In this document: positions 27,421 through 35,956 of the stretch, piece by piece
Numbering within the stretch: position 1 is the stretch's first letter
Layout: each line of letters opens with the position of its first letter
Assembly (NCBI GenBank): GCA_022841465.1
Contig: JALHRL010000016.1
Span: 19,328 to 83,327 of the forward strand
From: Bacteroidia bacterium
GTDB lineage: Bacteria; Bacteroidota; Bacteroidia; B-17B0; Aurantibacillaceae
Direction of reading: 5' to 3'
Length of the DNA stretch: 64,000 nucleotides
Program-made: the position numbers and the translations under genes
Notes under the pieces: model-generated
What the model was told of the DNA's origin: nothing
Databases searched by the model: none
Seen by the model: the letters and a program-made list of their open reading frames with translations, nothing else

Positions 27421-27756
27421 CTAACTTCCTAAATCTTCAAAATTAACATCGGTTGATGAACTGCTGTTGCCTTCGTTTACCGGATGCTCAATTACTGGCG
27501 AATTTTCTTTTATATAATCTATCGCCTCATTAAATCCTTCTGTAAATTTTTCAAAGTCTTCTTTGTACAAAAAGATTTTGTGTTTTTCGTAAAAGAATTT
27601 ACCATCAGCTCCAAATCTTTTTTTGCTTTCGGTAATGGTTAAGTAATACTCGCTACCTTTAGTGCTTTTCACATCAAAAAAATAGGTACGCTTACCTGCT
27701 CTAACTGATTTTGAGAACAAATCTTCTCTGTCATTTTTTTCTACTTCGTCCGACAT
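27421..27756 (-). CDS. PUR-family DNA/RNA-binding protein (DUF3276)
   Basis: A 111-aa DUF3276/PUR-alpha-like protein. The core is RAGKRTYFFDVKSTKGSEYY, LTITESKKRFGADG and KHKIFLYKEDFEKFTEGFNE, which folds as one PUR repeat. Characterised homologues (Borrelia, Bacteroidetes) bind single-stranded nucleic acid as dimers. The acidic, Ser-rich tail (SSSSTDVNFEDLGS) is disordered. A stand-alone gene with its own terminator. Confidence 0.9.
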   Translation of the reverse strand: MSDEVEKNDREDLFSKSVRAGKRTYFFDVKSTKGSEYYLTITESKKRFGADGKFFYEKHKIFLYKEDFEKFTEGFNEAIDYIKENSPVIEHPVNEGNSSSSTDVNFEDLGS

Positions 27757-27892
27757 AGTTGCCTGTGTTTTATTTCCGTAAATATTATAAAAAATAGATT
27801 AATTATTTCACTTGTTAATAATTCGTTTGTTTTGTTAATACCGTAAAAAGGTGAAAAATGCCTTCATTAAAAGAAAATGATAAAAATAAATT

Positions 27893-28615
27893 TTACTTAC
27901 TTGCCCTGTAAATAGCTGCTATTCCGAAACTCAGACTTTGGTATGCCGCATCTTTAAAACCCAGTCTATCAAGAATTTCTACAAACTTCTCGTTATCAGG
28001 GAAGGCCTTTACGCTTTCGGGTAAATACGTATAGGCTCGTACATCTTTAGAGAAAATACGGCCAATAAAAGGGGTTACTTTGTTAAAATAAAAATAATAC
28101 AGGCTTTTAATGAACCCGTTTCTTGGATTAGAAAACTCTAAAACCACTAATTTACCACCGGGTTTTAAAACTCTTTTTAAATTAACTAATCCTTTTTCCA
28201 GGTTTTCAAAATTTCTAACACCAAAGCCTACTACAATTGCATCAAAATAATCAGAAGCAAGTGTTAATGTTTCTGCATCGCCATACTCTAATGTGATGAG
28301 CTTTTCTAGTTGAGCCTTTTTAATTTTTTCTCGTCCAAACTTCATCATCCCTTCGCTAATATCAACACCAATTATTTGCTTGGGTTTTAATTTGGCGCAT
28401 TCCATTGCAAAGTCGGCAGTTCCGGTAGCAACATCTAAAATAGTTTTGGGTTTATGTGGAATTAAAAGCTTAACACATTTTTTTCTCCAGCCTTTATGAA
28501 TTCCCAAAGAAAGCAAGGAGTTTAAAAAATCATAACGGTAAGCAATGTTATCAAACATTTGCGCAACCTGCTCTTTTTTTGATTCTTCTGTTTGATACGG
28601 GGTAACTATTTTCAT
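27893..28615 (-). CDS. ubiE: Demethylmenaquinone C-methyltransferase
   Basis: A 240-aa class I SAM methyltransferase of the UbiE/MenG family. Motif I is ILDVATGTADFAMECAK, with the conserved FDNIAYRYDFLNSLLSLG start, GVDISEGMMKFG and VGFGVRNFENLEKGL. The chain ends in SFGIAAIYRASK, like the family's GIxxxHxGxK end. It performs the last step of menaquinone synthesis. It is third in the aspC-rfaE1-ubiE run, 41 nt after rfaE1. In Bacteroidota only menaquinone is made, so menG is an equally valid name. Confidence 0.95.
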   Translation of the reverse strand: MKIVTPYQTEESKKEQVAQMFDNIAYRYDFLNSLLSLGIHKGWRKKCVKLLIPHKPKTILDVATGTADFAMECAKLKPKQIIGVDISEGMMKFGREKIKKAQLEKLITLEYGDAETLTLASDYFDAIVVGFGVRNFENLEKGLVNLKRVLKPGGKLVVLEFSNPRNGFIKSLYYFYFNKVTPFIGRIFSKDVRAYTYLPESVKAFPDNEKFVEILDRLGFKDAAYQSLSFGIAAIYRASK

Positions 28616-28656
28616 TCCTTTCCTCTGCTTTCTTTCCTCTGTTGCTTCAAAAAAAA

Positions 28657-29676
28657 TTAATGCTTAATAAAATCTAACTTTAGTGCTTCTTCCAATAATA
28701 ACTCTTTATCAATTGGCACCACACCAACTTGCTCACACACCAAACCGCCAGATAAATTTGCCAAAGCAGCGGTTAACACATCTTTACACTCTAAGGCTCT
28801 ACACAAGGCAGCTACGCTAATTACGGTATCGCCGGCACCGCTAACATCGGCAATACTTCTTATATGTGCCGGAATGTGTTCTTTTATTTTTCGGGAATTG
28901 GTAATTACGCCTTTTTCAGCCAAGGTAACCAAAGCTGTTTCAAATTTTTGCTTCACTCTAAAACTACTTATGGCTCTTTGCAACTCATTTATATTATCGG
29001 TAGAAATATCAATTTTTAAACCTTCTCTTAATTCTTTTAAGTTGGGCTTAAATAAACTAACACCTTTATAAGCATTAAAGTTTTTCTTTTTTGGATCAAC
29101 GCACGTTGGAATTCCTTTTTGTTTAGACAGCTCAACCACTTTTGCAATTAATTTTGGTGTAATTAAACCTTTATTATAATCTTCAAAAATAATTACATCA
29201 ATTTTTTCGTGTTGAATGATATAGGAAATTAAAGTAAGTAATTGACTTGTTTCTGCCTGGGTAATATCTTCTTCGGTTTCTTCATCAATACGTAACAATT
29301 GTGCTTTGTTTCCAATTACACGTGTTTTAACGGTTGTTGCTCTGTCTCTAATTTTTAATATTCCTTTTTGAGAGAGACGTTGCTTTTTTAATAAATCTAA
29401 AAAACTTTGCCCTTCTGCATCTACACCAACTACCGAACATAAAATTGGATTAGCGCCAAGTGCTTGAATGTTTAATGCAACGTTTGCAGCTCCGCCTAAT
29501 CTAATTTCTTTTCCGGTTACAGAAACAATAGGAACAGGGGCTTCAGGAGAAATACGATTTACTTTTCCCCATAAATAACTATCTATCATTACATCGCCAA
29601 TAATTAAAACATTTAAGTTGTTAAACGATTTAAATATTTCGCGGATGTGTTCTTTTTTAACGGAAAGTCTTTTCAT
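28657..29676 (-). CDS. rfaE1: D-glycero-beta-D-manno-heptose-7-phosphate kinase (RfaE1-like)
   Basis: A 339-aa PfkB-family sugar kinase matching the first domain of HldE. The glycine-rich signature GGAANVALNIQALGANP and the C-terminal GAGD motif (SIADVSGAGDTVISVAAL, with catalytic Asp) are present. The N terminus reads LIIGDVMIDSYLWGKVNRISPEAPVPI, here split as RISPEAPVPIV, typical of RfaE1. The second, nucleotidyltransferase, domain is absent, so the enzyme is monofunctional and a separate rfaE2 is expected elsewhere. It supplies ADP-heptose for LPS core. It lies between aspC and ubiE. Confidence 0.9.
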   Translation of the reverse strand: MKRLSVKKEHIREIFKSFNNLNVLIIGDVMIDSYLWGKVNRISPEAPVPIVSVTGKEIRLGGAANVALNIQALGANPILCSVVGVDAEGQSFLDLLKKQRLSQKGILKIRDRATTVKTRVIGNKAQLLRIDEETEEDITQAETSQLLTLISYIIQHEKIDVIIFEDYNKGLITPKLIAKVVELSKQKGIPTCVDPKKKNFNAYKGVSLFKPNLKELREGLKIDISTDNINELQRAISSFRVKQKFETALVTLAEKGVITNSRKIKEHIPAHIRSIADVSGAGDTVISVAALCRALECKDVLTAALANLSGGLVCEQVGVVPIDKELLLEEALKLDFIKH

Positions 29677-29689
29677 CTGTCAAATAAAG

Positions 29690-30883
29690 TTAAGCTAGTT
29701 TTGCCAATGCTTCTTTCATGCGCTTTAACGCTTCGGTTAATTTTTCTTCGCTGGTGGCATATGAAAAACGGATGTATTTATCATCACCAAAAGCAGCTCC
29801 GGGAACTAAAGCAACGTGTGCCTCATCTACTAAAAATAAAGATAGGTCGGTTGCATTTTTAATAGTATAATTTTTATACTTTTTTCCAAAATAATAACTC
29901 ACTTCGGGGTAAACATAAAATGCTCCTTGTGGAACATTGGTTTTTAATCCGGGAATTTCTTTCATTAATTTTAAAACTAAATCACGTCGTTTTAAAAACG
30001 CCTGTTGCATGGGCTTAATGTAGGTATCAAAATCAAGCTCCATTGCTTTGTGCATTGCTTTTTGTGTAATGCTTGAAGTTGCCGATGTAAATTGCCCTTG
30101 CATTTTATCACAAGCCTGAGCAATCCATTTTGGTGCAGCTAAAATTCCTCCTCGCCATCCGGTCATTGCAAATCCTTTTGATACTCCGTTAATCGTAATT
30201 ACTCTATCCTTTATAAAATCAAACTGAGCAAAACTTTCATGTTTTCCAACAAAATTTATATGCTCATATATTTCATCACTTAAAATATAAAGTTCATCAT
30301 GTTTTACTATTTCTTCTGCCAATGCTTTTAACTCACTTTTTGAATAAACACTTCCTGTTGGATTACACGGTGTGCTTAACATGATTAATCGTGTTTTTGG
30401 GGTAATAGCATTTGCTAATTGTTTAGGTGTAATTTTAAAATCAGCGTCAATTTCAGTATCAACAACCACTGGTATACCGCCTGCTAGTTTTAAAATCTCT
30501 AAATAGCTTACCCAATAAGGGGATGGAACAATAACTTCATCTCCCGGATTGATTAAACATAATACAACATTGGCAATACTTTGTTTAGCTCCTGTTGAAA
30601 CTACAATTTCTTCTGGTGTGTAAGTTAATTCGTTATCACGTTTAAACTTTTCGCAAATTGCTTGACGCAATTCAAGGTAGCCTGACACGTGAGTGTAGTA
30701 ACTAAAGTTTCCATCTACAGCGTCTTTAGCTGCCTTTTTAATAATATCCGGTGTAGGAAAATCAGGTTCTCCCAAACTTAAACTAATGATGTCTATTCCT
30801 TGTGCTTTTAATTCACGGCTCTTTCTGGCCATTGCAATTGTTTGCGACTCGGAAATACTATTTACTCTATCAGATAAACGCAT
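29690..30883 (-). CDS. Pyridoxal-phosphate aminotransferase (aspartate aminotransferase, class I)
   Basis: A 397-aa fold-type I aminotransferase. Features are the N-terminal LSLGEPDFPTPDIIKKAA, the substrate loop STPCNPTGSVYSKSEL and the PLP-lysine region INGVSKGFAMTGWRGGI with the Schiff-base Lys. A C-terminal Arg region is KYIRFSYATSEE. Most similar to the Thermus/Bacillus AspC subgroup (I-gamma), which converts aspartate or aromatic substrates with 2-oxoglutarate. Thirteen nt separate it from rfaE1. A TAGATTTG sequence (30904-30897) resembles a -7 element, without a clear -33 box. Confidence 0.93.
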   Translation of the reverse strand: MRLSDRVNSISESQTIAMARKSRELKAQGIDIISLSLGEPDFPTPDIIKKAAKDAVDGNFSYYTHVSGYLELRQAICEKFKRDNELTYTPEEIVVSTGAKQSIANVVLCLINPGDEVIVPSPYWVSYLEILKLAGGIPVVVDTEIDADFKITPKQLANAITPKTRLIMLSTPCNPTGSVYSKSELKALAEEIVKHDELYILSDEIYEHINFVGKHESFAQFDFIKDRVITINGVSKGFAMTGWRGGILAAPKWIAQACDKMQGQFTSATSSITQKAMHKAMELDFDTYIKPMQQAFLKRRDLVLKLMKEIPGLKTNVPQGAFYVYPEVSYYFGKKYKNYTIKNATDLSLFLVDEAHVALVPGAAFGDDKYIRFSYATSEEKLTEALKRMKEALAKLA

Positions 30884-30940
30884 AATTAATAGATAACAAA
30901 TCTAACAACAATTTTACTCTTTTTATCGCTAATATCAATA

Positions 30941-30970
30941 AAAAATCCGCCCATGTGGAGGCGGATTTTT
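30941..30970 (-). terminator. Terminator of the choice-of-anchor V gene
   Basis: An 11-bp perfect stem AAAAATCCGCC/GGCGGATTTTT with an 8-nt loop lies just after the stop of the gene ending at 30990. A T-run follows on the minus strand. It also separates this gene from the aspC promoter region. Confidence 0.88.
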
Positions 30971-30989
30971 TGATTAATCAAACTTAAAA

Positions 30990-31820
30990 CTATTGAATAG
31001 ATATTAATTTTTGTAAAACCTGTTTACCATTTACGGATGTCTTTAAAAAATACACACCAGGGCTAACAGCAGATGGAATTTTAACTACCTTCTTATTCAG
31101 CCCTTCATTTTGTTTTTCATCGTAAAAATTAGTGATTAATTGACCATTAATACTATATAAATCTAATGAAACCGATCCTGATTCTTGTAAATTATATGAT
31201 AAATTCAAAATATCTTTGGTTGGATTCGGAAAAAAGTTGAATTCAACTAATTCCAATTTATTTTCATTTAAACTACTAACAGTAGGAGAAGTTAAAGCAA
31301 GTGTTGCAGAAACAGGTAAATCGCCAGAAGTATTTCCATTTAAATTAACAGCGTTGCCGGCAGCGTAAATATTTACAGCTCCGGTTGATGGCGCAACCCA
31401 TTCAAAAGAAAAAGAAGCAAAGCCAGTACCTGCCTTTGCAATTGTATGTACTGCATTTTGGCGACCATTTCCTGCCGTCATAAATTTCACTCCTGCTCCA
31501 GGATTTTGGATTGTACCAGCATTTGAATTACTGCTGTTTAATATTTCGCAACCAAATCCAAAATTATTAAATCCAATTGCCCCAACTATTACATTAACTG
31601 TATAAGTTTGACCAGGAATATAAGTGCTATTAGTAAATCCGGGAATGGCAGTAATTGTAGCTCCTGAAGCTATGCTTACGCCACCAGAGTGACATTGATT
31701 ACATGTTTGCTCACCGGGTGAACCAGTTTGTCCGGGAACGCCCGTGCTGGTAATAATAAAAGCAGTTCCGGTTAAAAACACAACAACTGCAGAAATCAAT
31801 AAAAGTAGTTTTTTGTTCAT
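30990..31820 (-). CDS. Choice-of-anchor V / Reeler-like secreted T9SS protein with a haem-type CxxCH
   Basis: A 276-aa protein. It has a signal peptide (KLLLLISAVVVFLTGTAF) and a central domain of the choice-of-anchor V (Reeler-like) type, with STGVPGQTGSPGEQTCNQCHSGG and NVIVGAIGFNNFGFGCEI. CNQCH is a CxxCH motif, which could attach haem c, although in this family the segment may be only a disulfide/metal site. The type A T9SS sorting domain closes it (FNFFPNPTKDILNLSYN, LDLYSINGQLITNF, SPGVYFLKTSVNGKQ). Function unknown; surface exposure is likely. Confidence 0.85.
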   Translation of the reverse strand: MNKKLLLLISAVVVFLTGTAFIITSTGVPGQTGSPGEQTCNQCHSGGVSIASGATITAIPGFTNSTYIPGQTYTVNVIVGAIGFNNFGFGCEILNSSNSNAGTIQNPGAGVKFMTAGNGRQNAVHTIAKAGTGFASFSFEWVAPSTGAVNIYAAGNAVNLNGNTSGDLPVSATLALTSPTVSSLNENKLELVEFNFFPNPTKDILNLSYNLQESGSVSLDLYSINGQLITNFYDEKQNEGLNKKVVKIPSAVSPGVYFLKTSVNGKQVLQKLISIQ

Positions 31821-31887
31821 AGTTTTAATTTTAAAGTAAATTTAACAATTCAATCTCTTATAACAAAACAAATAATTAAATTTGTCT

Positions 31888-32622
31888 ATGATATATCTTA
31901 AAAACAATATCCGTTCAGCTTTGTTTTTTATCATGCTACCTTGTGTAATGTTAAGTCAAAACCCCACAGATAGTAAAACAAAAAAAGAATCAAAAAGTTC
32001 AGGTGTAGAGTTTGAAATGAAAAACTATAAGGGAGAACCTTCTGATAGAATTATACTGGAAGTAAATCATACCGGTTGGCTGAATATTCCTTCTAATATA
32101 AAAATGAGCTGGAAAAGTGTTGGTTTTAACGTTGCACTTATGTTTGATAAGCCTCTAGGAAAATCTAATTTTAGTTTGGGGTATGGCATTGGCTTATACA
32201 GTCATAATTTTCACAGTAATGCAGATTTTGTATACAGATACGACAGCATAAAAAAACACAACGTTACCGATATGATTCCCAGAACAACGAATTATAATAT
32301 CAACCGTTTTGGTCAAAAAATATTAGAAATACCCTTAGAATTAAGATTCAGAACAAAAACGCTTTATAAATTTAAAGTAATGTTAGGCGGAAAGTTTGGT
32401 TATGTAATTCAAGATTTTAGAAAGGTATTTGATGATACCGGAAAATTTAAAATTTACGACACTAAAAACATGAACTACCTGCGTTATGGTGTAGTGTTAA
32501 GAATAGGTGTTGAACAAGTTTGTTTTACTGCATCTTATTATTTTAGTGAAGTTTTTAATAAAAATAGAGGTGTTAACGGAATTACGCCTTACTCTTTTGG
32601 AATTGCCATTATTCCTTATTAA
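31888..32622 (+). CDS. Outer-membrane beta-barrel-like protein, unknown function
   Basis: A 244-aa protein with a signal-like N terminus (LFFIMLPCVMLSQ) and alternating polar/aromatic strands (NFSLGYGIGLYSHNF, FKVMLGGKFGYVIQDF, YFSEVFNKNRGVNG), ending in FGIAIIPY, an aromatic C-terminal strand typical of outer-membrane barrels. I chose ATG 31888; an upstream TTG at 31882 is in frame but less likely. The next gene follows after 2 nt, indicating an operon of two. Confidence 0.6.
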   Translation: MIYLKNNIRSALFFIMLPCVMLSQNPTDSKTKKESKSSGVEFEMKNYKGEPSDRIILEVNHTGWLNIPSNIKMSWKSVGFNVALMFDKPLGKSNFSLGYGIGLYSHNFHSNADFVYRYDSIKKHNVTDMIPRTTNYNINRFGQKILEIPLELRFRTKTLYKFKVMLGGKFGYVIQDFRKVFDDTGKFKIYDTKNMNYLRYGVVLRIGVEQVCFTASYYFSEVFNKNRGVNGITPYSFGIAIIPY

Positions 32623-32624
32623 CT

Positions 32625-33362
32625 ATGAGATTAAAAGGAATTGATATTAAAGAAAAATTGATTCATCAAAAAACTAAACTCAACAAACCGGATGAAGCGG
32701 TTATTGATGAGGTTTACAAGATTTTGAATAACGATTTACTTCACGAAAAAAAAATTCTGGACAACCTAAAGTACTATCAAAAATCATTTTCTAAAATTGA
32801 TGAAGAGGATATCAGCGATAAAAGTTTAATTTTTAAACCCACTGAAATAAAAACACTTTGTATTAAATACCGATTAAAGTTTTTAGAATCAAAGTTTTTT
32901 AAACCGGAATTACCGTATGAATCGGTTTTAAAAATTAAAGACTTAAATAAATTTTATCGGAAAGATTTAAAAGATTTTAAAATTTTATCGCACCCTAATT
33001 CTTTTAAAAACGCAGAAACAACAGAAAACAGCTTGTTGTTTGCGCCTACTAATCATGGCAATTATTACCTTATTCATAGTTGGGGAAACCCACTTAAATG
33101 GAATCGAAAATTTCTTTCTTTACCAATGCGTAGCTTCGAATCTATTTTTATAACGGTTGCCATTATTTCCGCCATAATTGCTTTTAGCTTACCAACTCGA
33201 CTAATTTGGTTGCCGCAAGGGGCAGATTGGTGGGGAGGTTACCGTTTTGGCGCCTTGTTTCACATTTTTATTTTTAATATGGGTATAACGGCCTATGTTA
33301 CCTTTGCTTTTTCCAAAAACTTTAGTTCCAGCAATTGGAATTCGTACGAAGATTTTGGATAA
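32625..33362 (+). CDS. Protein of unknown function with C-terminal membrane helices
   Basis: A 245-aa protein. The first two thirds are charged and soluble (many Lys and Asp, for example EVYKILNNDLLHEKKILDNL). The C-terminal third has two hydrophobic helices (SIFITVAIISAIIAFSL and LFHIFIFNMGITAYVTFAF), after a LHPNSFKNAETT-like region and the loop WLPQGADWWGGYR. No family is recognised. Starts 2 nt after the preceding gene. Confidence 0.55.
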   Translation: MRLKGIDIKEKLIHQKTKLNKPDEAVIDEVYKILNNDLLHEKKILDNLKYYQKSFSKIDEEDISDKSLIFKPTEIKTLCIKYRLKFLESKFFKPELPYESVLKIKDLNKFYRKDLKDFKILSHPNSFKNAETTENSLLFAPTNHGNYYLIHSWGNPLKWNRKFLSLPMRSFESIFITVAIISAIIAFSLPTRLIWLPQGADWWGGYRFGALFHIFIFNMGITAYVTFAFSKNFSSSNWNSYEDFG

Positions 33363-33391
33363 AAAAAAACCGCTAACCTTTAGGAAAGCGG
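33362..33391 (-). terminator. Terminator of rpmH
   Basis: An imperfect hairpin CCGCT/AGCGG with inner CC/GG pairs is followed on the minus strand by a run of eight T. It sits between rpmH and the convergent gene ending at 33362. Confidence 0.7.
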
Positions 33392-33414
33392 ATTAATAAA
33401 GCTTATAACTACTA

Positions 33415-33570
33415 TTATTTATGCGTTTTTTCGCTACTTACAGTTAATTTCTTACGTCCTCTTTTTCTGCGTGCCGCCACTACTCTGCGTCCGTTTGGAG
33501 ATGCCATACGCTCTCTGAAACCATGTTTGTTAATTCTCTTACGTCTCGATGGTTGAAAAGTCCTTTTCAT
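33415..33570 (-). CDS. rpmH: 50S ribosomal protein L34
   Basis: A 51-aa basic protein read on the minus strand. It starts [18 protein letters not shown], then [17 protein letters not shown] and [10 protein letters not shown], which is the L34 signature. Length and composition match the family. The gene is too short for most ORF filters but unambiguous. It has a consensus-like promoter upstream and a terminator at 33362-33391. L34 is a late-assembly protein of the large subunit; rnpA/dnaA are not next to it here. Confidence 0.97.
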   Translation of the reverse strand: MKRTFQPSRRKRINKHGFRERMASPNGRRVVAARRKRGRKKLTVSSEKTHK

Positions 33571-33605
33571 TGTATATCGGTTTTATTAAATTTTAAAATG
33601 GATTG

Positions 33606-33639
33606 CAAATATAGGGAATTATTTTAATTGCCAAACAAA
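33606..33639 (-). promoter_or_regulatory. Probable rpmH promoter
   Basis: On the minus strand, TATATTTG (33613-33606) matches the -7 TAnnTTTG element. TTTG boxes lie 18 nt (33635-33632) and 22 nt (33639-33636) upstream, on either side of the preferred 20-nt spacing. The start would fall about 30 nt before rpmH. Confidence 0.55.
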
Positions 33640-33737
33640 TTTTCCTGAATTTAAGGCCAAAATGGTTAATTTCATTACAATTATATGACATGAAAAGCCC
33701 TAAAAATGAGTAATTTTGCCCAAATTTTTAGAAAACT

Positions 33738-35564
33738 ATGGCAAAAGGCCGCAGAGGACAAGGATCAGACACAGATGAGCTACCAAAAGCTAAATTAAGC
33801 ATTGCCAATCTTAAAAAATCGTTGCGTTTATTTGGTTATTTAAAGAGGGAGAAATGGAAGTTTGCCGTGGGCATGTTCTTTTTAATTGGAACAGCATCTG
33901 TTGGATTACTCTTTCCCTTAAAATCAGGCTCTTTATTTGGCTTTTTTGGTTCCAGCGAAGGAAGTATGGAAGCTCAAAAAGAAAGCTTATACCAAGTTGG
34001 TTATTTGTTACTTATTATTCTTTTGATTCAGGGTGTTTTTTCGTTCGGGCGCGTTTACTTTTTTACGCAAATAACCGAAAGTATTTTAAAGGGTTTAAGA
34101 AGCGATACGTTTAGTAGACTTATTCAAATGCCCATGCAGTTTTTTTCTAAAAACCAAGTGGCTGAATTAAGCAGCAGAATGGCAACCGATATTAATGTTA
34201 TTTCTGAAGCTTTCACCATTAATATTGCAGAATTAATCAGGCAAAGTATTGTGGGTATTGGTGGCTTGGTGCTTATGATTGTGTATACCAAATGGGAAAT
34301 TGCTAAGTGGTTTTTATTAATTATTCCGCCACTCACCATTGTATCCATTGTGTTCGCCAAAAAAATAAGAAGCTACAGCAAAACTTTTCAAGACAAAATT
34401 GCAGAAGCAAATGTAATTGTGGGCGAATCTTTAACCGGTATTACCAATGTAAAAACCTTTACAAATGAGGCTTACGAAATTTCTCGCTACATCAATAAAG
34501 CAACCGAAATAAAAAACTTTGGAATTAAATACGGAATTTTCAGAGGTTCGTTTTTTGCATTTGTAATTACCTGTGTGTTTGGCGCTGTGTTTTTTATTTT
34601 GTTTTTAATGGTTGATTTAAAAATTGAAGGGAAAATTTCAGCAGAAGAATTCGGAAGATTTATGATGCTTGCACTTTTTGTTGCAGGTTCGCTGGGTGGT
34701 TTGCCCGAACAAATTGCATCTATACAACGCGCATTGGGCGCTACCGATAGGGTTTTTGAATTAATTGACGGACAAATAGAAGATATTAACTTAACAGTTA
34801 AAACCAAAGACCTACCTGGCAAAAGTGGCGAAATTGAATTTAAAAATGTTTCATTTAATTATCCAACGCGACCAGATTTTATTGTTTTAAAAGATATATC
34901 TTTTAAAGCAAATATTGGAGAAACCGTTGCGCTGGTGGGCTCAAGCGGTTCCGGAAAAAGCACCATTGCTTCACTCATTTCAAGGTTTTACGACCCCATT
35001 AACGGACAAATATTGGTAGATGGAAAAGATTCCCGAGAATATTCTATTACCGAATTAAGAAATAAAATTGCATTAGTGCCTCAAGATGTAATTCTGTTTG
35101 CAGGTTCTATTAAAGACAATATTGCTTACGGAAAACCAGATGCAAGCATGGAAGAAATTGAAGAAGCAGCTAAAAAAGCCAATGCCTTTGAATTTATTAA
35201 TACTTTCCCTGATAAATTTAACACCCTAGTAGGTGAAAGGGGGATACAGTTATCAGGCGGCCAACGCCAACGTATAGCTATTGCACGTGCTGTTTTAAAA
35301 AACCCAAGTATATTAATATTAGATGAAGCAACCAGTAGTTTAGATAGCGAAAGCGAACATTTAGTACAGGAAGCTTTAGAAAAACTAATGGTTGGTAGAA
35401 CCAGTATAGTTATTGCACATCGCCTGTCTACCATAAGAAATGCAGATAAAATTGTTGTTTTACAAAAAGGATTTGTTTTAGAAAGCGGCAACCATTCTGA
35501 ATTAATTAAAAACGAAGAAGGTCTATATTACAAACTAAGCAAAATGCAGTTTGAAATGACTTAG
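33738..35564 (+). CDS. MsbA-like ABC exporter (fused membrane and ATPase domains)
   Basis: A 608-aa half-transporter. An N-terminal six-helix ABC exporter domain (about residues 35-330) precedes a nucleotide-binding domain. The latter has Walker A GSSGSGKST, Q-loop VPQD, signature LSGGQRQR, Walker B ILILDEATSSLD and the switch IVIAHRLST. It most resembles lipid A flippase/multidrug exporters of the MsbA family. It functions as a homodimer in the inner membrane; the substrate is not determined. The gene stands alone; the integrated element starts shortly after it, in the tRNA-Val gene. A TAATTTTG (33711) before the ATG resembles a -7 element. Confidence 0.93.
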   Translation: MAKGRRGQGSDTDELPKAKLSIANLKKSLRLFGYLKREKWKFAVGMFFLIGTASVGLLFPLKSGSLFGFFGSSEGSMEAQKESLYQVGYLLLIILLIQGVFSFGRVYFFTQITESILKGLRSDTFSRLIQMPMQFFSKNQVAELSSRMATDINVISEAFTINIAELIRQSIVGIGGLVLMIVYTKWEIAKWFLLIIPPLTIVSIVFAKKIRSYSKTFQDKIAEANVIVGESLTGITNVKTFTNEAYEISRYINKATEIKNFGIKYGIFRGSFFAFVITCVFGAVFFILFLMVDLKIEGKISAEEFGRFMMLALFVAGSLGGLPEQIASIQRALGATDRVFELIDGQIEDINLTVKTKDLPGKSGEIEFKNVSFNYPTRPDFIVLKDISFKANIGETVALVGSSGSGKSTIASLISRFYDPINGQILVDGKDSREYSITELRNKIALVPQDVILFAGSIKDNIAYGKPDASMEEIEEAAKKANAFEFINTFPDKFNTLVGERGIQLSGGQRQRIAIARAVLKNPSILILDEATSSLDSESEHLVQEALEKLMVGRTSIVIAHRLSTIRNADKIVVLQKGFVLESGNHSELIKNEEGLYYKLSKMQFEMT

Positions 35565-35683
35565 TGCCAAAGGGAAAGATAATTAAGCCAATTATTTTCC
35601 TTCGACATAAAAGCTTCTAATACATGTTCATTTTCCTTTAGGTCAATTCACAAATAAAGATGCTTTAAATTTTTAACCAAAAA

Positions 35684-35715
35684 TTTGCATAATTAAAACA
35701 TTGCGCTTACATTTG
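35684..35715 (+). promoter_or_regulatory. Promoter of tRNA-Val
   Basis: TTTG at 35684-35687 and TACATTTG at 35708-35715, spaced by 20 nt, match the Bacteroidetes promoter consensus. The tRNA begins at 35745, leaving a leader of about 20-25 nt. Confidence 0.75.
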
Positions 35716-35744
35716 TCGCCCAATCCTGAAAAATGGTTTGATAT

Positions 35745-35819
35745 GGGGGGTTAGCTCAGCTGGTTCAGAGCACCTGCCTTACAAGCAGGGGGTCACTGGT
35801 TCGAACCCAGTACTCCCCA
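35745..35819 (+). tRNA. tRNA-Val (anticodon TAC), insertion target of the element
   Basis: A complete cloverleaf of 75 nt. The acceptor stem GGGGGGT/ACTCCCC has one G-T wobble, the D arm is GCTC/GAGC, and the anticodon arm CCTGC/GCAGG has loop CTTACAA (anticodon TAC, valine). The T arm is ACTGG/CCAGT with TTCGAAC, and the discriminator is A. CCA is not encoded. The 3' part from 35775 belongs to the 48-bp duplication created by the integrated element, which replaced the native 3' end with an identical copy, so the tRNA should remain functional. Confidence 0.97.
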
Positions 35820-35822
35820 CTC
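35775..35822 (+). repeat. Left attachment site: 48-bp tRNA-derived direct repeat
   Basis: It spans from inside the anticodon stem to 3 nt past the tRNA and is identical to 57042-57089. The flanking bases differ on both sides (C versus A before; A versus C after), which fixes the repeat borders. Confidence 0.93.
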
Positions 35823-35828
35823 AAAATC

Positions 35829-35867
35829 AAGGACTTACAAAGACTATTTTGGAAGTCCTTTTTTTTT
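35829..35867 (+). terminator. Element-borne terminator behind tRNA-Val
   Basis: An 8-bp stem AAGGACTT/AAGTCCTT with a 16-nt loop is followed by seven T. It lies 9 nt after the tRNA, just inside the element, replacing the native terminator now at 57092. Confidence 0.8.
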
Positions 35868-35885
35868 GCATAAAATTTGCATAAA
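35865..35885 (+). repeat. Left subterminal paired TTTGCATAAA repeats
   Basis: TTTGCATAAA occurs twice, 11 nt apart (35865-35874 and 35876-35885). The same pair with the same spacing is at 56905-56925. The arrangement is that of arm-type binding sites for integrase or excisionase; this is inference. Confidence 0.5.
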
Positions 35886-35956
35886 TCCAAGGTAATTGAC
35901 TACTCTATCATTTTGTAATTTGTTTTGCCCATCCTTTATTTTATCTTTATTATCTG

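Noticed and set aside
31877..31884. TAAATTTG as a promoter -7 box for the 31888 gene
   Set aside because: Transcription would begin within the coding region and no TTTG lies 20 nt upstream.
33738..35564. ABC exporter as part of the mobile element
   Set aside because: It lies left of the attachment site and its codon and promoter features match the chromosome.
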